Positions 6,816 through 14,895 of a DNA stretch of 64,000 nucleotides are shown here, piece after piece. The notes beneath the pieces were generated by a model, which made no database searches, had not been told where the DNA came from, and worked only from the letters and a program-made list of their open reading frames with translations. Where the stretch lies: contig DATMAR010000003.1 in assembly GCA_035559795.1 (NCBI GenBank), positions 310,001 to 374,000 on the forward strand. Reading direction: 5' to 3'. Position 1 is the first letter of the stretch; each line of letters starts with the position of its first letter. This DNA is from Fimbriimonadales bacterium (GTDB lineage Bacteria > Armatimonadota > Fimbriimonadia > Fimbriimonadales > ATM1). The translations under genes and the position numbers were made by a program.

Positions 6816-9409
6816 CACTTCGCTACCACATTCACCAATTTATCCGGGACGACCACGACCTTTTGCACTTTCTTTCCATCGATAAATTGTTGAACGCGTT
6901 CATGGGAAAGGGCGAGGCGTTCGAGTTCTTCACGCGATGTTCCCGTCGGAACTTCGATATTCGCTCTCACTCTTCCATTCACTTGCAAAACGATGGTCAC
7001 TCGTTCTTTTGTAAGCAGAGCAGGGTTCGCTTTCGGAAAATTCGCTTGATACGTGAATCCAGGAAATCCGTAACTCTCCCAAATCTCGTCCGCGCTATGA
7101 GGAGCAATCGGCGCAAGGAGCAGAATCAAAGTCTCCACTGCCTCCGATATCGCAAGGCGCAAACTGTTTTGTTCTGGTGTGAAAATTCGGATTTTTTCCG
7201 TAATCGCATTCGTAAATTCCATCAAAGCGGCTATAGCGGTATTGAAACTGAAATCTTCGATGTCTTTCGTAACCTTCTCGATGGTCGTATGAGTTATGTT
7301 TCGCATCTCACGAGACGATGCATCGAGATTTACAGTGTTTATCTGCTCGCTCCAATCGCGAACGAAATGAGGATGCCAATCGTCCGTCAACTTGAAAACG
7401 CGATGTAAAAACCGAATAGCCCCCTGCACGCGTTCTTCCGACCATTGTATGGTCTGTTCGAAAGGCGCTTCGAAAAGTTCGTAAACACGCAATGCATCCG
7501 CTCCGTATTTATCGACGGCTTCATCGGGTGTCACCACATTCCCTTTCGATTTGCTCATCTTTTCCCACTTATAAAAAACTTCTTCTTTGGGTAATTTCGC
7601 CGCTTCCTCGAAAGTGATGAGAATGCCTTCTTCTCCCACCTTCAGCCGTTCGTTTTCGCGAGGTTTTCGATAGGGGGTCAGCGCCAAAACCATCCCTTGA
7701 TTTCGGAGGGTTTGAAACGGTTCTTTGCACGGAACGAGACCTTCGTCATAAAAAACTTTATTCCAAAAGCGCGCGTAAAGCAAATGCATGACTGCGTGCT
7801 CAGCCCCCCCTACGTAGCAGTCCACCGGCATCCATTTCGCCGCTTTTTCAGGGTCCCATGCTCGTTTGACGTTGTGAGGGTCGCAAAATCGAAGGAAATA
7901 CCAAGAGGAGCAAGCAAAAGTGCCCATCGTGTCCGTCTCTCTTCGCGCAGCCCCCCCGCAGGTAGGGCATTTTACATTCACCCATTCAGGAATTCCCGCG
8001 AGTGGCGATTCTCCCGTTCCCGTGGGTTCGTAACTTTCGATTTCAGGTAAGCGAACGGGAAGTTCATTTTCCGGAACGGGAACTAAACCGCATCGTTGGC
8101 AATGAACAATCGGAATGGGAGTGCCCCAAAAACGCTGGCGACTAATCAACCAATCTCGCAAACGATAATTCACACGCCGTTCGCCGATTCCTCGTTCTTC
8201 CAACCATTCTGCCAAGCGCTTTTGTCCTTCTCGGCAAGGAAGTTCACTGAATTCGCCACTGTTCACCATGATTCCATCTTCGCTGGTGTAAGGCAAATCG
8301 TCCGGTGAACCGTCTGCAGAACGAATCACGCGCACAATTTCCAAACCATATCGCTTTGCAAAATCGTAATCCCGTTCATCGTGCCCGGGAACAGCCATGA
8401 TGGCACCCGTTCCATATGTCATCAAAACATAATCTGCAATCCAAATCGGAACGCGATTGCCAGTAAACGGATGAATCGCATAAGCACCTGTGAACACTCC
8501 CGTTTTCGGTCTTTCCGTTGCTAAACGGTCTTGCTCGCTCAATCGCATTGCGGATTCGATGTAGTTTTCGACTTCTGCGCGATGTTCCGGTGTCGTTATT
8601 TTCAAAACAAGCGGATGCTCGGGAGAAAGAACGCAAAATGTCGCTCCGAATACGGTGTCTATGCGCGTCGTAAATGTTCGGAAAGATAAATTGGAATCGG
8701 CAATCTTCCATTCGAATTCCACGCCTTCCGATTTCCCTATCCAATTCCGCTGCATCATTTTGATTCCTTCGGGCCAGTTCAGTTCGTCTAAATCTTGCAA
8801 CAAACGCTCTGCGTATGCAGTGATTTTGAAAAACCACTGTTTGAGATTTTTCTTCGTTACAGGAGTTCCGCAACGCCAGCAGTTCCCCCCCTCCACTTCT
8901 TCGTTCGCTAAAACGGTTTGACATTGCGGACACCAATTCGCAGGATATTCCGCGTGATAGGCAAGCCCTTTTTTATATAATAAAAGAAATATCCACTGCG
9001 TCCAACGATAATATTCCGGAGTGGACGAATTGATTTCGCGCCACCAATCGTAACTAATGCCGACCAGATTCATTTGTCTCTTATAGGTCTGCGCATACAG
9101 GGAAACGAGCTTCGCGGGATGCACTTTTTTCGCCAGCGCTTCGTTTTCCGCCGGAAGCCCGAATGCATCCCAACCCATCGGGTGAAGGACGTTGTAGCCT
9201 TGCATGTATTTCATGCGGCAAAGAACATCAGTGGGTATGTAGTTTCGAAGGTGCCCGACGCTCAACCCCTGCCCACTCGGGTAAGGGAAGAAATCCAGTC
9301 CATAAAATTTCGGGCGCGAGGGCTCTTCTCGGGTGCGGAAGAGGTCTACCTCTTGCCATTTTTTCTGCCACTTGGGTTCGATAGATTTGGATTCGTAACG
9401 AGAGGGCAT
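6815..9409 (-). CDS. leuS: Leucyl-tRNA synthetase
   Basis: An 864-residue class Ia synthetase charging tRNA-Leu. The HIGH motif appears as VGHL at residues 51-54 within PYPSGQGLSVGHLRNY, and the KMSKS loop as WEKMSKSKGNVVTPDEA. There is a zinc-ribbon-like CPQC/CWRC pair before the CP1 editing domain, and a TTRIDT editing motif in FRTFTTRIDTVFGAT. The length is normal for bacterial LeuRS. No Shine-Dalgarno sequence is visible. A CATAAT about 9 bases before the ATG could be a -10 box, which would make the message leaderless (inference). It is divergent from the lipoprotein gene with only 38 bases between them. Confidence 0.98.
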   Translation of the reverse strand: MPSRYESKSIEPKWQKKWQEVDLFRTREEPSRPKFYGLDFFPYPSGQGLSVGHLRNYIPTDVLCRMKYMQGYNVLHPMGWDAFGLPAENEALAKKVHPAKLVSLYAQTYKRQMNLVGISYDWWREINSSTPEYYRWTQWIFLLLYKKGLAYHAEYPANWCPQCQTVLANEEVEGGNCWRCGTPVTKKNLKQWFFKITAYAERLLQDLDELNWPEGIKMMQRNWIGKSEGVEFEWKIADSNLSFRTFTTRIDTVFGATFCVLSPEHPLVLKITTPEHRAEVENYIESAMRLSEQDRLATERPKTGVFTGAYAIHPFTGNRVPIWIADYVLMTYGTGAIMAVPGHDERDYDFAKRYGLEIVRVIRSADGSPDDLPYTSEDGIMVNSGEFSELPCREGQKRLAEWLEERGIGERRVNYRLRDWLISRQRFWGTPIPIVHCQRCGLVPVPENELPVRLPEIESYEPTGTGESPLAGIPEWVNVKCPTCGGAARRETDTMGTFACSSWYFLRFCDPHNVKRAWDPEKAAKWMPVDCYVGGAEHAVMHLLYARFWNKVFYDEGLVPCKEPFQTLRNQGMVLALTPYRKPRENERLKVGEEGILITFEEAAKLPKEEVFYKWEKMSKSKGNVVTPDEAVDKYGADALRVYELFEAPFEQTIQWSEERVQGAIRFLHRVFKLTDDWHPHFVRDWSEQINTVNLDASSREMRNITHTTIEKVTKDIEDFSFNTAIAALMEFTNAITEKIRIFTPEQNSLRLAISEAVETLILLLAPIAPHSADEIWESYGFPGFTYQANFPKANPALLTKERVTIVLQVNGRVRANIEVPTGTSREELERLALSHERVQQFIDGKKVQKVVVVPDKLVNVVAK

Positions 9410-9447
9410 GGGTTATTGATTATGAATGAATCGTTATTCGGCGTAAA

Positions 9448-10020
9448 ATGATTCCTATGAAGTGGTGCTTTTTGACAGTATCTATTGCCTTCTTCCTCCT
9501 CAGCGTTTCGGGGTGCAATTTGGGGCAGCAAGTCACTCCATCTAACACAGGCGACGAAAAATCACAAACGGCTTCTTCAAACCCAGCCAAACAGGGAGAA
9601 CCGGCGAAATCGCCGCCCTCATCCCAACCTTTGGTCAAGCCAAAAGAATTGATCGCCCTACAACAACTCACGACAAAACCCAAACCGGGAATCGTAGGTA
9701 TATGGCTTCCTCAAGTTCGCGACCCGCAGACGAACAACATCCTGCCGTGGGAGCCGGGCAAGGATGGAAAGCAACAGCCATGGGTAATTATCGAATTCAA
9801 AAAAGACGGAACTTTCACGATTACCGGCTGGGGTCCGCGTGGGAAAATCACTTCCTCCGGAAAATACAAACTCGAAGGCACAAAACTCACGCTCATCATC
9901 GAAGTCATCGAAGGTAAACCTGCACCCGCTTCGGAACGTACTCCTCGAGTGGGCAAACTCAACAAGGACGGACTAACTTTGGTGGACGACGCAGGTGTCG
10001 GCTGGATAAAAAAGAAATGA
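9448..10020 (+). CDS. Small lipoprotein with lipocalin-like C-terminal domain
   Basis: A 190-residue protein with a lipoprotein signal (lipobox LSVSGC) and a Ser/Pro/Lys-rich linker to about residue 75. A small beta domain follows, containing GIVGIWLPQV, FKKDGTFTITGWG and SGKYKLEGTKLTLI. The strand pattern of GxW, KKDGTF, G-x-Y-x-x-x-G resembles short lipocalin-like envelope lipoproteins. It is similar in plan to the lipoprotein at 14896, so the two may be distant paralogues. The start may be ATG 9448 or ATG 9457; neither has a clear ribosome-binding site. Function unknown. It lies 16 bases upstream of the AAA ATPase gene and is likely co-transcribed with it. Confidence 0.75.
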   Translation: MIPMKWCFLTVSIAFFLLSVSGCNLGQQVTPSNTGDEKSQTASSNPAKQGEPAKSPPSSQPLVKPKELIALQQLTTKPKPGIVGIWLPQVRDPQTNNILPWEPGKDGKQQPWVIIEFKKDGTFTITGWGPRGKITSSGKYKLEGTKLTLIIEVIEGKPAPASERTPRVGKLNKDGLTLVDDAGVGWIKKK

Positions 10021-10036
10021 GCAAATAAAATTAAAG

Positions 10037-11563
10037 ATGAAGCCGCAAGAAGAATTAGAAGTCCTCATACGCGCGAAATATCCGATTCTTTATGTGATCA
10101 CTTTCGAAGAGGAGCGCGTCGTCGAAGCATTGGAATCCATCGCTTCGGAATTGAAACGCCCCTTTCACACATGGTCACTAACGCAAGGGACGAAAGTCGG
10201 GCTCGAGGAATCTCCTTACGTTCCGAAAACACGACTCTCGGCAGAACTCGAAGTTTTGGCGGAAATCTACAGCAAAAACGAACCGGCGATATATTGCCTC
10301 AAAGATTATCACGTGTATTTGAACGACTCGCGCGTGATTCGTCTGCTCAGGGAACTCGCTCATCGTTTGAAAAGTCGCTCGCAAACTCTGATTCTTACCG
10401 CCCCTGTATTGCGACTCCCCACCGAACTCGAAAAAGATATCACGGTTCTCGATTTCGGCTTGCCCGATGACGAAGAAATTGCGATGGTCGTAGAATCTGC
10501 CGTGAGTGCGATTCGTAACAACCCGAACGTAGACGGACGATTAGACCCACAAGAGTACGAAAAAATCGTGAAATCCTGTATGGGCTTGACGTTGAACGAA
10601 GTGGAATCCGTTTTGGCGAGAAGTTTGGTCGAAAAGAAAAAACTGAGCGTGGATGTGATTTTGGAACAGAAAAAACAAATCGTGCGCAAAACAGGTTTGT
10701 TAGAATATTACGCTGCGGAAGATAATTTTAAAAACGTGGGGGGAATGGAGCATTTGAAAGAGTGGTTAATTAAGAGGAGAGAGAGTTTTACGGATAAAGC
10801 GCGTGAGTACGGATTGCCTGCGCCGAAAGGAGTGCTTTTGCTGGGCGTACAAGGATGCGGGAAATCGCTGGTTGCGAAAGCGATTGCAAGCGAATGGAAT
10901 CTGCCGATGCTCCGTTTGGACGTAGGTCGAATCTTCGGAAGTTTGGTGGGGCAAAGCGAAGAAAACATTCGTCGTGCGATTAAAGTTGCGGAAAGCGTCG
11001 CACCGTGTATTCTTTGGGCAGACGAACTCGAAAAAGGTTTTGCAGGAACGCAAAGCAGTGCAGTCAGCGACAGCGGAACGACCGCACGTGTCTTCGCAAC
11101 GTTTCTTACATGGATGCAGGAAAAAACATCGCCCGTGTTTTTAGTGGCGACGTCGAACGACGTTTCGCAACTCCCCCCCGAACTTTTGCGCAAAGGACGA
11201 TTCGATGAGATATTTTTTATAGATTTGCCGGACTTCGAAGAAAGAGAAGAAATCTTTCGGATTCACTTGCGAAAAAGGAAACGGAATCCGGAGAATTTCG
11301 ATATCAAAAAACTCGCAGAAGCCACGAAAGGTTTTTCAGGCGCAGAAATCGAGCAGATTGTGGTGAGCGCGCTTTTTTCGGCGTTTTACGAACATCGCGA
11401 ACTGACGCAAGAAGACATGTTGAAAGAGGCGGAGCACATGGTGCCTTTGAGCGTGATGATGTCGGAAGATATTCAGACCCTCCGCGATTGGGCACGCCTC
11501 CGCGCCCGCCCCGCCAGCCGCAAAGACGAACCATTGGAGACGGAACGGGTGGTGGAGTTCTAG
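10037..11563 (+). CDS. Ycf46-like AAA ATPase
   Basis: A 508-residue protein with a C-terminal AAA+ module. Walker A is GVQGCGKS (residues 270-277), Walker B is ILWADE (325-330), sensor-type residues lie in LVATSNDVSQLPPELL, and the arginine-finger region is RKGRFDE. Residues 1-220 form a RecA-like N-domain (YPILYVITFEEERVVEAL) as in Ycf46. Ycf46 is a cyanobacterial/plastid AAA protein linked to inorganic-carbon use and photosynthetic regulation, but related proteins occur in non-photosynthetic bacteria with unknown roles. It has no HExxH motif, so it is not an FtsH protease. It sits directly downstream of a lipoprotein gene. Confidence 0.85.
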   Translation: MKPQEELEVLIRAKYPILYVITFEEERVVEALESIASELKRPFHTWSLTQGTKVGLEESPYVPKTRLSAELEVLAEIYSKNEPAIYCLKDYHVYLNDSRVIRLLRELAHRLKSRSQTLILTAPVLRLPTELEKDITVLDFGLPDDEEIAMVVESAVSAIRNNPNVDGRLDPQEYEKIVKSCMGLTLNEVESVLARSLVEKKKLSVDVILEQKKQIVRKTGLLEYYAAEDNFKNVGGMEHLKEWLIKRRESFTDKAREYGLPAPKGVLLLGVQGCGKSLVAKAIASEWNLPMLRLDVGRIFGSLVGQSEENIRRAIKVAESVAPCILWADELEKGFAGTQSSAVSDSGTTARVFATFLTWMQEKTSPVFLVATSNDVSQLPPELLRKGRFDEIFFIDLPDFEEREEIFRIHLRKRKRNPENFDIKKLAEATKGFSGAEIEQIVVSALFSAFYEHRELTQEDMLKEAEHMVPLSVMMSEDIQTLRDWARLRARPASRKDEPLETERVVEF

Positions 11564-11624
11564 AAATTTCTTTTTCCCCAACGAAAAACAGGGCTTTGGA
11601 AAGTGCTTGATTCACATCTAGTTA

Positions 11625-13499
11625 TTATTCTGTTTCAATTCCGTAAATGCTTTTAATGCGGCTGCGTTTAACAAAAGCAGTTATTTTCTTCGTTATTATC
11701 TTGTAACAAAAAACAGAGGGAACGCCGACTAAAGTACTGAACAAACCAACCCAAAAAGGAAAAAATATGTATAATAAAATTACTATTATAATATAAAGTA
11801 AAACAACCAAATTTGTTATCCATGTCCCAACTTTCTTGCTGAATTCATCAATATTAGAATCAACAAATGTAAGTTTATTGGAGATTTTATGATATTCACG
11901 CTGAATAGCTTCTCTTTTTTCCTGTTCTTCCTTACCAACTTGGTTTTTAAAAGTTTCTAACACTTCCCGAAGAGTTTTAGTTGAATATCTTTTTTCAGAA
12001 CCACAGGTAAGATGCATTAATTCTCTACGTGCAACAGAGCTCACACGAAAAGCTTCCAGGTGTTCTTCTGTTATTTCTCCGCTATTTCTAAGTTTCTCTG
12101 CTTCATTGAGCACTCTCTCCCATAATTCGTCCCCTGGCTCTATTGCAGCTGTACACGATGCGATGAGTTCCGCTCTTGGTAAAGTGCTGTTCGTTGGTGA
12201 TTTTAGCCATGCAATATTCGCTACGCTATAATCCGATACAACTGCTGAAACGCATTGAATTGAACCGTAATCCTTCCCGAATTCATATACTGCCTTTGCG
12301 AGTGAGCTATTCGATGTTATAAGAACATGCTTTGCGTCTTCCAAACTTCTTGGCTCATGTTTTCCTCTTAATATAAAAATGCTTCTTACCGATTTTATGT
12401 CGTATTGAAGGGTTGTTTCTCTTTCCTGTTTTACGCGCTCTCGGAGAATTTTCTCTAATGAAGACTCGCTTATTACGAACTCACGAAATTTGTTAGGATC
12501 TGGGCTTACTTTGCGTTGAATGTTTTTTATTTTAAGCCAATCATCGATAGATGCCGCTGCGAGTTCAAGATCCGATGGTGTACCATTTCTATTATACGTA
12601 TAACGTATAGCAGGATTATTATAGTAATGCGGGTCATCAAAATGAGAAGCACATGTTATCAAAACATTACAAGTTTCCTCAATTGTATGCATGAAGACAC
12701 ATATTGTCCCTTGGAGTGCTTGTAAAAGAGACACTAACTCTTCTGTAGCTCGTTTTTTCTCATCTGAAGAAAAGCCCATAAGAGCCAATAAAAGAGGAGT
12801 ATCTAAGTAAAAGTTCACATCATTAAATTTTTTTTGAGCATATTGAAGGTTTTCGCAAGTAAATGCATTCGCAAGCATATTTCCTTTAAACAGCGTAACC
12901 AAATCATCAATAACCCCCCCCTCACGAATACTTTCGTAAGCTATAAAGGAGTTTACCATAAATTTATATTCATCATCAGTATTTATCTCAGGAAGTGCTG
13001 TTCCTCGGGACGTACTGCTTAACCCTTCTAAAGAAAATTCTCTAAGATATACTATTAAACTATCAAAAGCATCGTTCACACTTAATTCAATGTTGAAATT
13101 TTTTTTGACATATGCTTGAAAATGCTCGACAATTCTTTTTTGAAGCATTGTAACTTCATTTTTTATTTTAGCGAGGTTGGAATCGTATTGCACTTTATGT
13201 CCAACAAAAAGTACGCCTGACTCTTCCTTGATTATTTCTTTTTTTCGTAGCCTTTTCAAAATTAGCTCACAAGTATGGAGCGGGACATTCAACCCTAGAT
13301 CTGTTGAAAGCCATTGTTGCAGTATTGTTTTATCTATTTTCTCGTTTTGTCTTTGTGTTACGGATTCACCTGCAAGGTGCGCGATATAGTCGATATGGTC
13401 GTGCCCTCTTTGGTCTGAAATAACTTTAAGTAGAGCTAAGCTTGCGAGGGTTGTCTGACTCCCAACTTGAGTATTTACAAGACGTGTATCTTTCTCCAT
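11625..13499 (-). CDS. Accessory protein: winged-helix-like N-terminus, PIN-like nuclease domain, C-terminal transmembrane hairpin
   Basis: A 624-residue protein of no family I can name. Residues 55-100 look like a winged helix (QQWLSTDLGLNVPLHTCELI, LKRLRKKEIIKEESGVLFVG). Residues 228-425 look like a PIN fold: strand-Asp VNFYLDTPLLLALMG (D233), acidic VFMHTIEETCNVL (E274/E275), then RSLEDAKHVLITSNSSLAKA (D388). Those acidic residues would bind metal for RNA cleavage. A coiled coil (515-560) leads into two membrane segments (563-580, 583-600). The gene is clearly more A+T-rich than its neighbours and stands alone between housekeeping genes, which suggests horizontal acquisition. An extended -10 box lies only 6 bases before the ATG, so the mRNA is probably leaderless. 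A role as a defence or toxin effector is inference. Confidence 0.6.
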   Translation of the reverse strand: MEKDTRLVNTQVGSQTTLASLALLKVISDQRGHDHIDYIAHLAGESVTQRQNEKIDKTILQQWLSTDLGLNVPLHTCELILKRLRKKEIIKEESGVLFVGHKVQYDSNLAKIKNEVTMLQKRIVEHFQAYVKKNFNIELSVNDAFDSLIVYLREFSLEGLSSTSRGTALPEINTDDEYKFMVNSFIAYESIREGGVIDDLVTLFKGNMLANAFTCENLQYAQKKFNDVNFYLDTPLLLALMGFSSDEKKRATEELVSLLQALQGTICVFMHTIEETCNVLITCASHFDDPHYYNNPAIRYTYNRNGTPSDLELAAASIDDWLKIKNIQRKVSPDPNKFREFVISESSLEKILRERVKQERETTLQYDIKSVRSIFILRGKHEPRSLEDAKHVLITSNSSLAKAVYEFGKDYGSIQCVSAVVSDYSVANIAWLKSPTNSTLPRAELIASCTAAIEPGDELWERVLNEAEKLRNSGEITEEHLEAFRVSSVARRELMHLTCGSEKRYSTKTLREVLETFKNQVGKEEQEKREAIQREYHKISNKLTFVDSNIDEFSKKVGTWITNLVVLLYIIIVILLYIFFPFWVGLFSTLVGVPSVFCYKIITKKITAFVKRSRIKSIYGIETE

Positions 13500-13505
13500 G
13501 CTATT

Positions 13506-13514
13506 ATTATACCA
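13506..13514 (-). promoter_or_regulatory. Extended -10 promoter of the PIN-like gene
   Basis: On the minus strand the bases TGGTATAAT end 6 bases before the ATG at 13499. TG-N-TATAAT is a consensus extended -10 element, which does not need a -35 box; none is evident. Transcription would begin at or next to the start codon, giving a leaderless message. Confidence 0.55.
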
Positions 13515-13696
13515 TATAGATTCAAGCTACCCTCAGAAAAATCCTTCTACATTTGGGAAGAGTTACGACACGACGCAATTCAACCTTTTGAATGTAAACA
13601 TATTTAATAGATATCCGACCTCTGTTCAAAAAGGGCGTATACACTAAGGAATCTGACGTTCTCACCAAATATATTAGAAGCGAAGAATAAATTAAT

Positions 13697-14395
13697 CTAT
13701 TTTCTTCTCACACGTCTATATATCAGAAAAACCTCGTCATCCACCACATGATGTTCAAAAAGTGTGAAACGGAGTAAATTTTCGCGCGGGAGGGGTGCCC
13801 CCCCTGCCAGTGTGGGGACGTTCTCTCCCAATTTCACTTTCGGCGCTATCGTGATGAAAAGTTCGTCCACCAAGTCTTCTTTTAACAATTGTCCATTGAT
13901 ATCGCTCCCCCCCTCGACGAGCAGGCGTTCTATGCCGAGTTCCTCGCGCAAAATTCGAAACGTTTCCTTCCAAACGATTTCCGTCTTCCCCGAACGAATG
14001 ATTTTTACGGAACTCGGAAGTTTTTTCACTTCGCACGATTCCGGACACAAAACGTATGCTTTATCCGGCGCTTCGTCGAAAAACAAACTCGGATAAAGCA
14101 AATTTCCCGAACGTGTGGCGACGATACGAATCAAACGATTCCCGAAAGTGATTTTCGCCGTGCTCCTCTGCGACGATGCGCCAATCAAGACGGCATCCGC
14201 CGCGTCTTCGATTCGGCGCATGAGGAAATGGTCCACCTCGCTTCCCAAGTCGTGAACCGGTTCTCCACGCTCGCCACTCACGGTTTTGCCGTCAATCGTA
14301 ACGACCATATTGATGAACGTATACGGGCGGTCGGGCGGAACCTTCTCTATCCGGAAATGCAAAGAGGAATAAATTTGCAACGCTTCGGGGTTCAC
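13697..14395 (-). CDS. RibD C-terminal-type reductase (stand-alone)
   Basis: A 232-residue protein matching the NADPH-dependent reductase half of RibD and the dihydrofolate-reductase-like fold. It has RPYTFINMVVTIDGK near the N-terminus, a LIGASSQRST loop, and the diagnostic ERLLVEGGSDINGQLL with VDELFITIAPKV. In riboflavin synthesis this domain reduces the ribosyl side chain of the deaminated pyrimidine. No deaminase domain is fused here, so the enzyme may pair with a separate deaminase or act on another pterin-like substrate. The start is a GTG at 14395 with no clear ribosome-binding site. No riboflavin genes lie nearby. Confidence 0.8.
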   Translation of the reverse strand: MNPEALQIYSSLHFRIEKVPPDRPYTFINMVVTIDGKTVSGERGEPVHDLGSEVDHFLMRRIEDAADAVLIGASSQRSTAKITFGNRLIRIVATRSGNLLYPSLFFDEAPDKAYVLCPESCEVKKLPSSVKIIRSGKTEIVWKETFRILREELGIERLLVEGGSDINGQLLKEDLVDELFITIAPKVKLGENVPTLAGGAPLPRENLLRFTLFEHHVVDDEVFLIYRRVRRK

Positions 14396-14464
14396 TATAA
14401 GTAGTTTCTACCCAATTCGAATCGTGTTTTGTCAAAAAAATTAAAGTTATTTCAGAACAATCTG

Positions 14465-14497
14465 TTCCGGTTCGAGCAGAGCGAAGAGGGGACCTAT
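14465..14497 (+). repeat. Dispersed palindromic repeat, fragmentary copy
   Basis: The segment CCGGTTCGAGCAGAGCGAAG followed by AGGGGACCTATG is a shortened relative of the copy at 14566-14622. Both share the GAGCrGAGCGAAGAGGG core and the closing GGACC/GAACC. Confidence 0.45.
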
Positions 14498-14565
14498 GTT
14501 TCGCTGGATATGTTTTTACATTTCCTCGTCATATTTTTTTCATCAGTCACGAGAAGATGAATTAA

Positions 14566-14622
14566 ACCGCTTCCCCTTCGAGCGGAGCGAAGAGGGAGAA
14601 CCTTTTAAGGAGTGGGGTTATA
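14566..14622 (+). repeat. Dispersed palindromic repeat, copy A
   Basis: Layout: ACCGCTTCCCCTTCG ... GAAGAGGGAGAACC, then a tail TTTTAAGGAGTGGGGTTA. It shares the TTCCCC...GGGAGAACC arms and the AAGGAG-GGGG tail with the copies at 14649-14699 and 31727-31775. Confidence 0.55.
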
Positions 14623-14648
14623 AATTCTGGACATAAAAATCTTTGCTT

Positions 14649-14699
14649 TTTATTGACCCCCTCCGTAAGGTTCCCCCTGCTTGCGCAAGGGGAACCGGT
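14649..14699 (-). repeat. Dispersed palindromic repeat, copy B
   Basis: Read on the minus strand: ACCGGTTCCCCTTGCGCAAG, CAGGGGGAACC, then the tail TTACGGAGGGGGTCAATAAA. The arms GGTTCCCC/GGGGAACC pair around TTGCGCAAGC. It aligns closely with the copy near 31727. Confidence 0.65.
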
Positions 14700-14724
14700 A
14701 ACGTGTCACACATTTCATTAACAG

Positions 14725-14802
14725 AAATCGCGCCTTACGGCGCTCCTACGAAGGGACGCACATTTTTCGTAATAAAAATCGCGCCTTACGGCGCTCCTAC
14801 GA
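14725..14802 (+). repeat. Two tandem 27-bp repeats with an internal hairpin
   Basis: The 27-bp unit AAATCGCGCCTTACGGCGCT plus CCTACGA occurs at 14725-14751 and again, identical, at 14776-14802 (51-bp period). Each copy holds the hairpin GCGCC-TTAC-GGCGC. REP-like element; two copies only, with dissimilar spacer, so not a CRISPR array. Confidence 0.8.
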
Positions 14803-14895
14803 GTTTTTCGAATGTATGCGAGGGGCAAATAAAAACGCATCCCCGAAAAGGGTATACTTAGCCTTCCCTTACCCGGGAAGACCGGAGGTATCCAA

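Larger units (their letters stand above)
14396..14895. other. Repeat-rich spacer
   Basis: 500 bases with no supported gene. It holds four copies or fragments of small palindromic repeat families (listed separately) and, at its right end, the leader of the lipoprotein gene. TATACT around 14853 is a possible -10 box and GGAGG precedes the ATG at 14896. Confidence 0.6.

Noticed and set aside
14725-14802. Possible CRISPR array
   Set aside because: Only two repeats, short dissimilar spacer, no cas genes; the hairpin unit fits a REP element.
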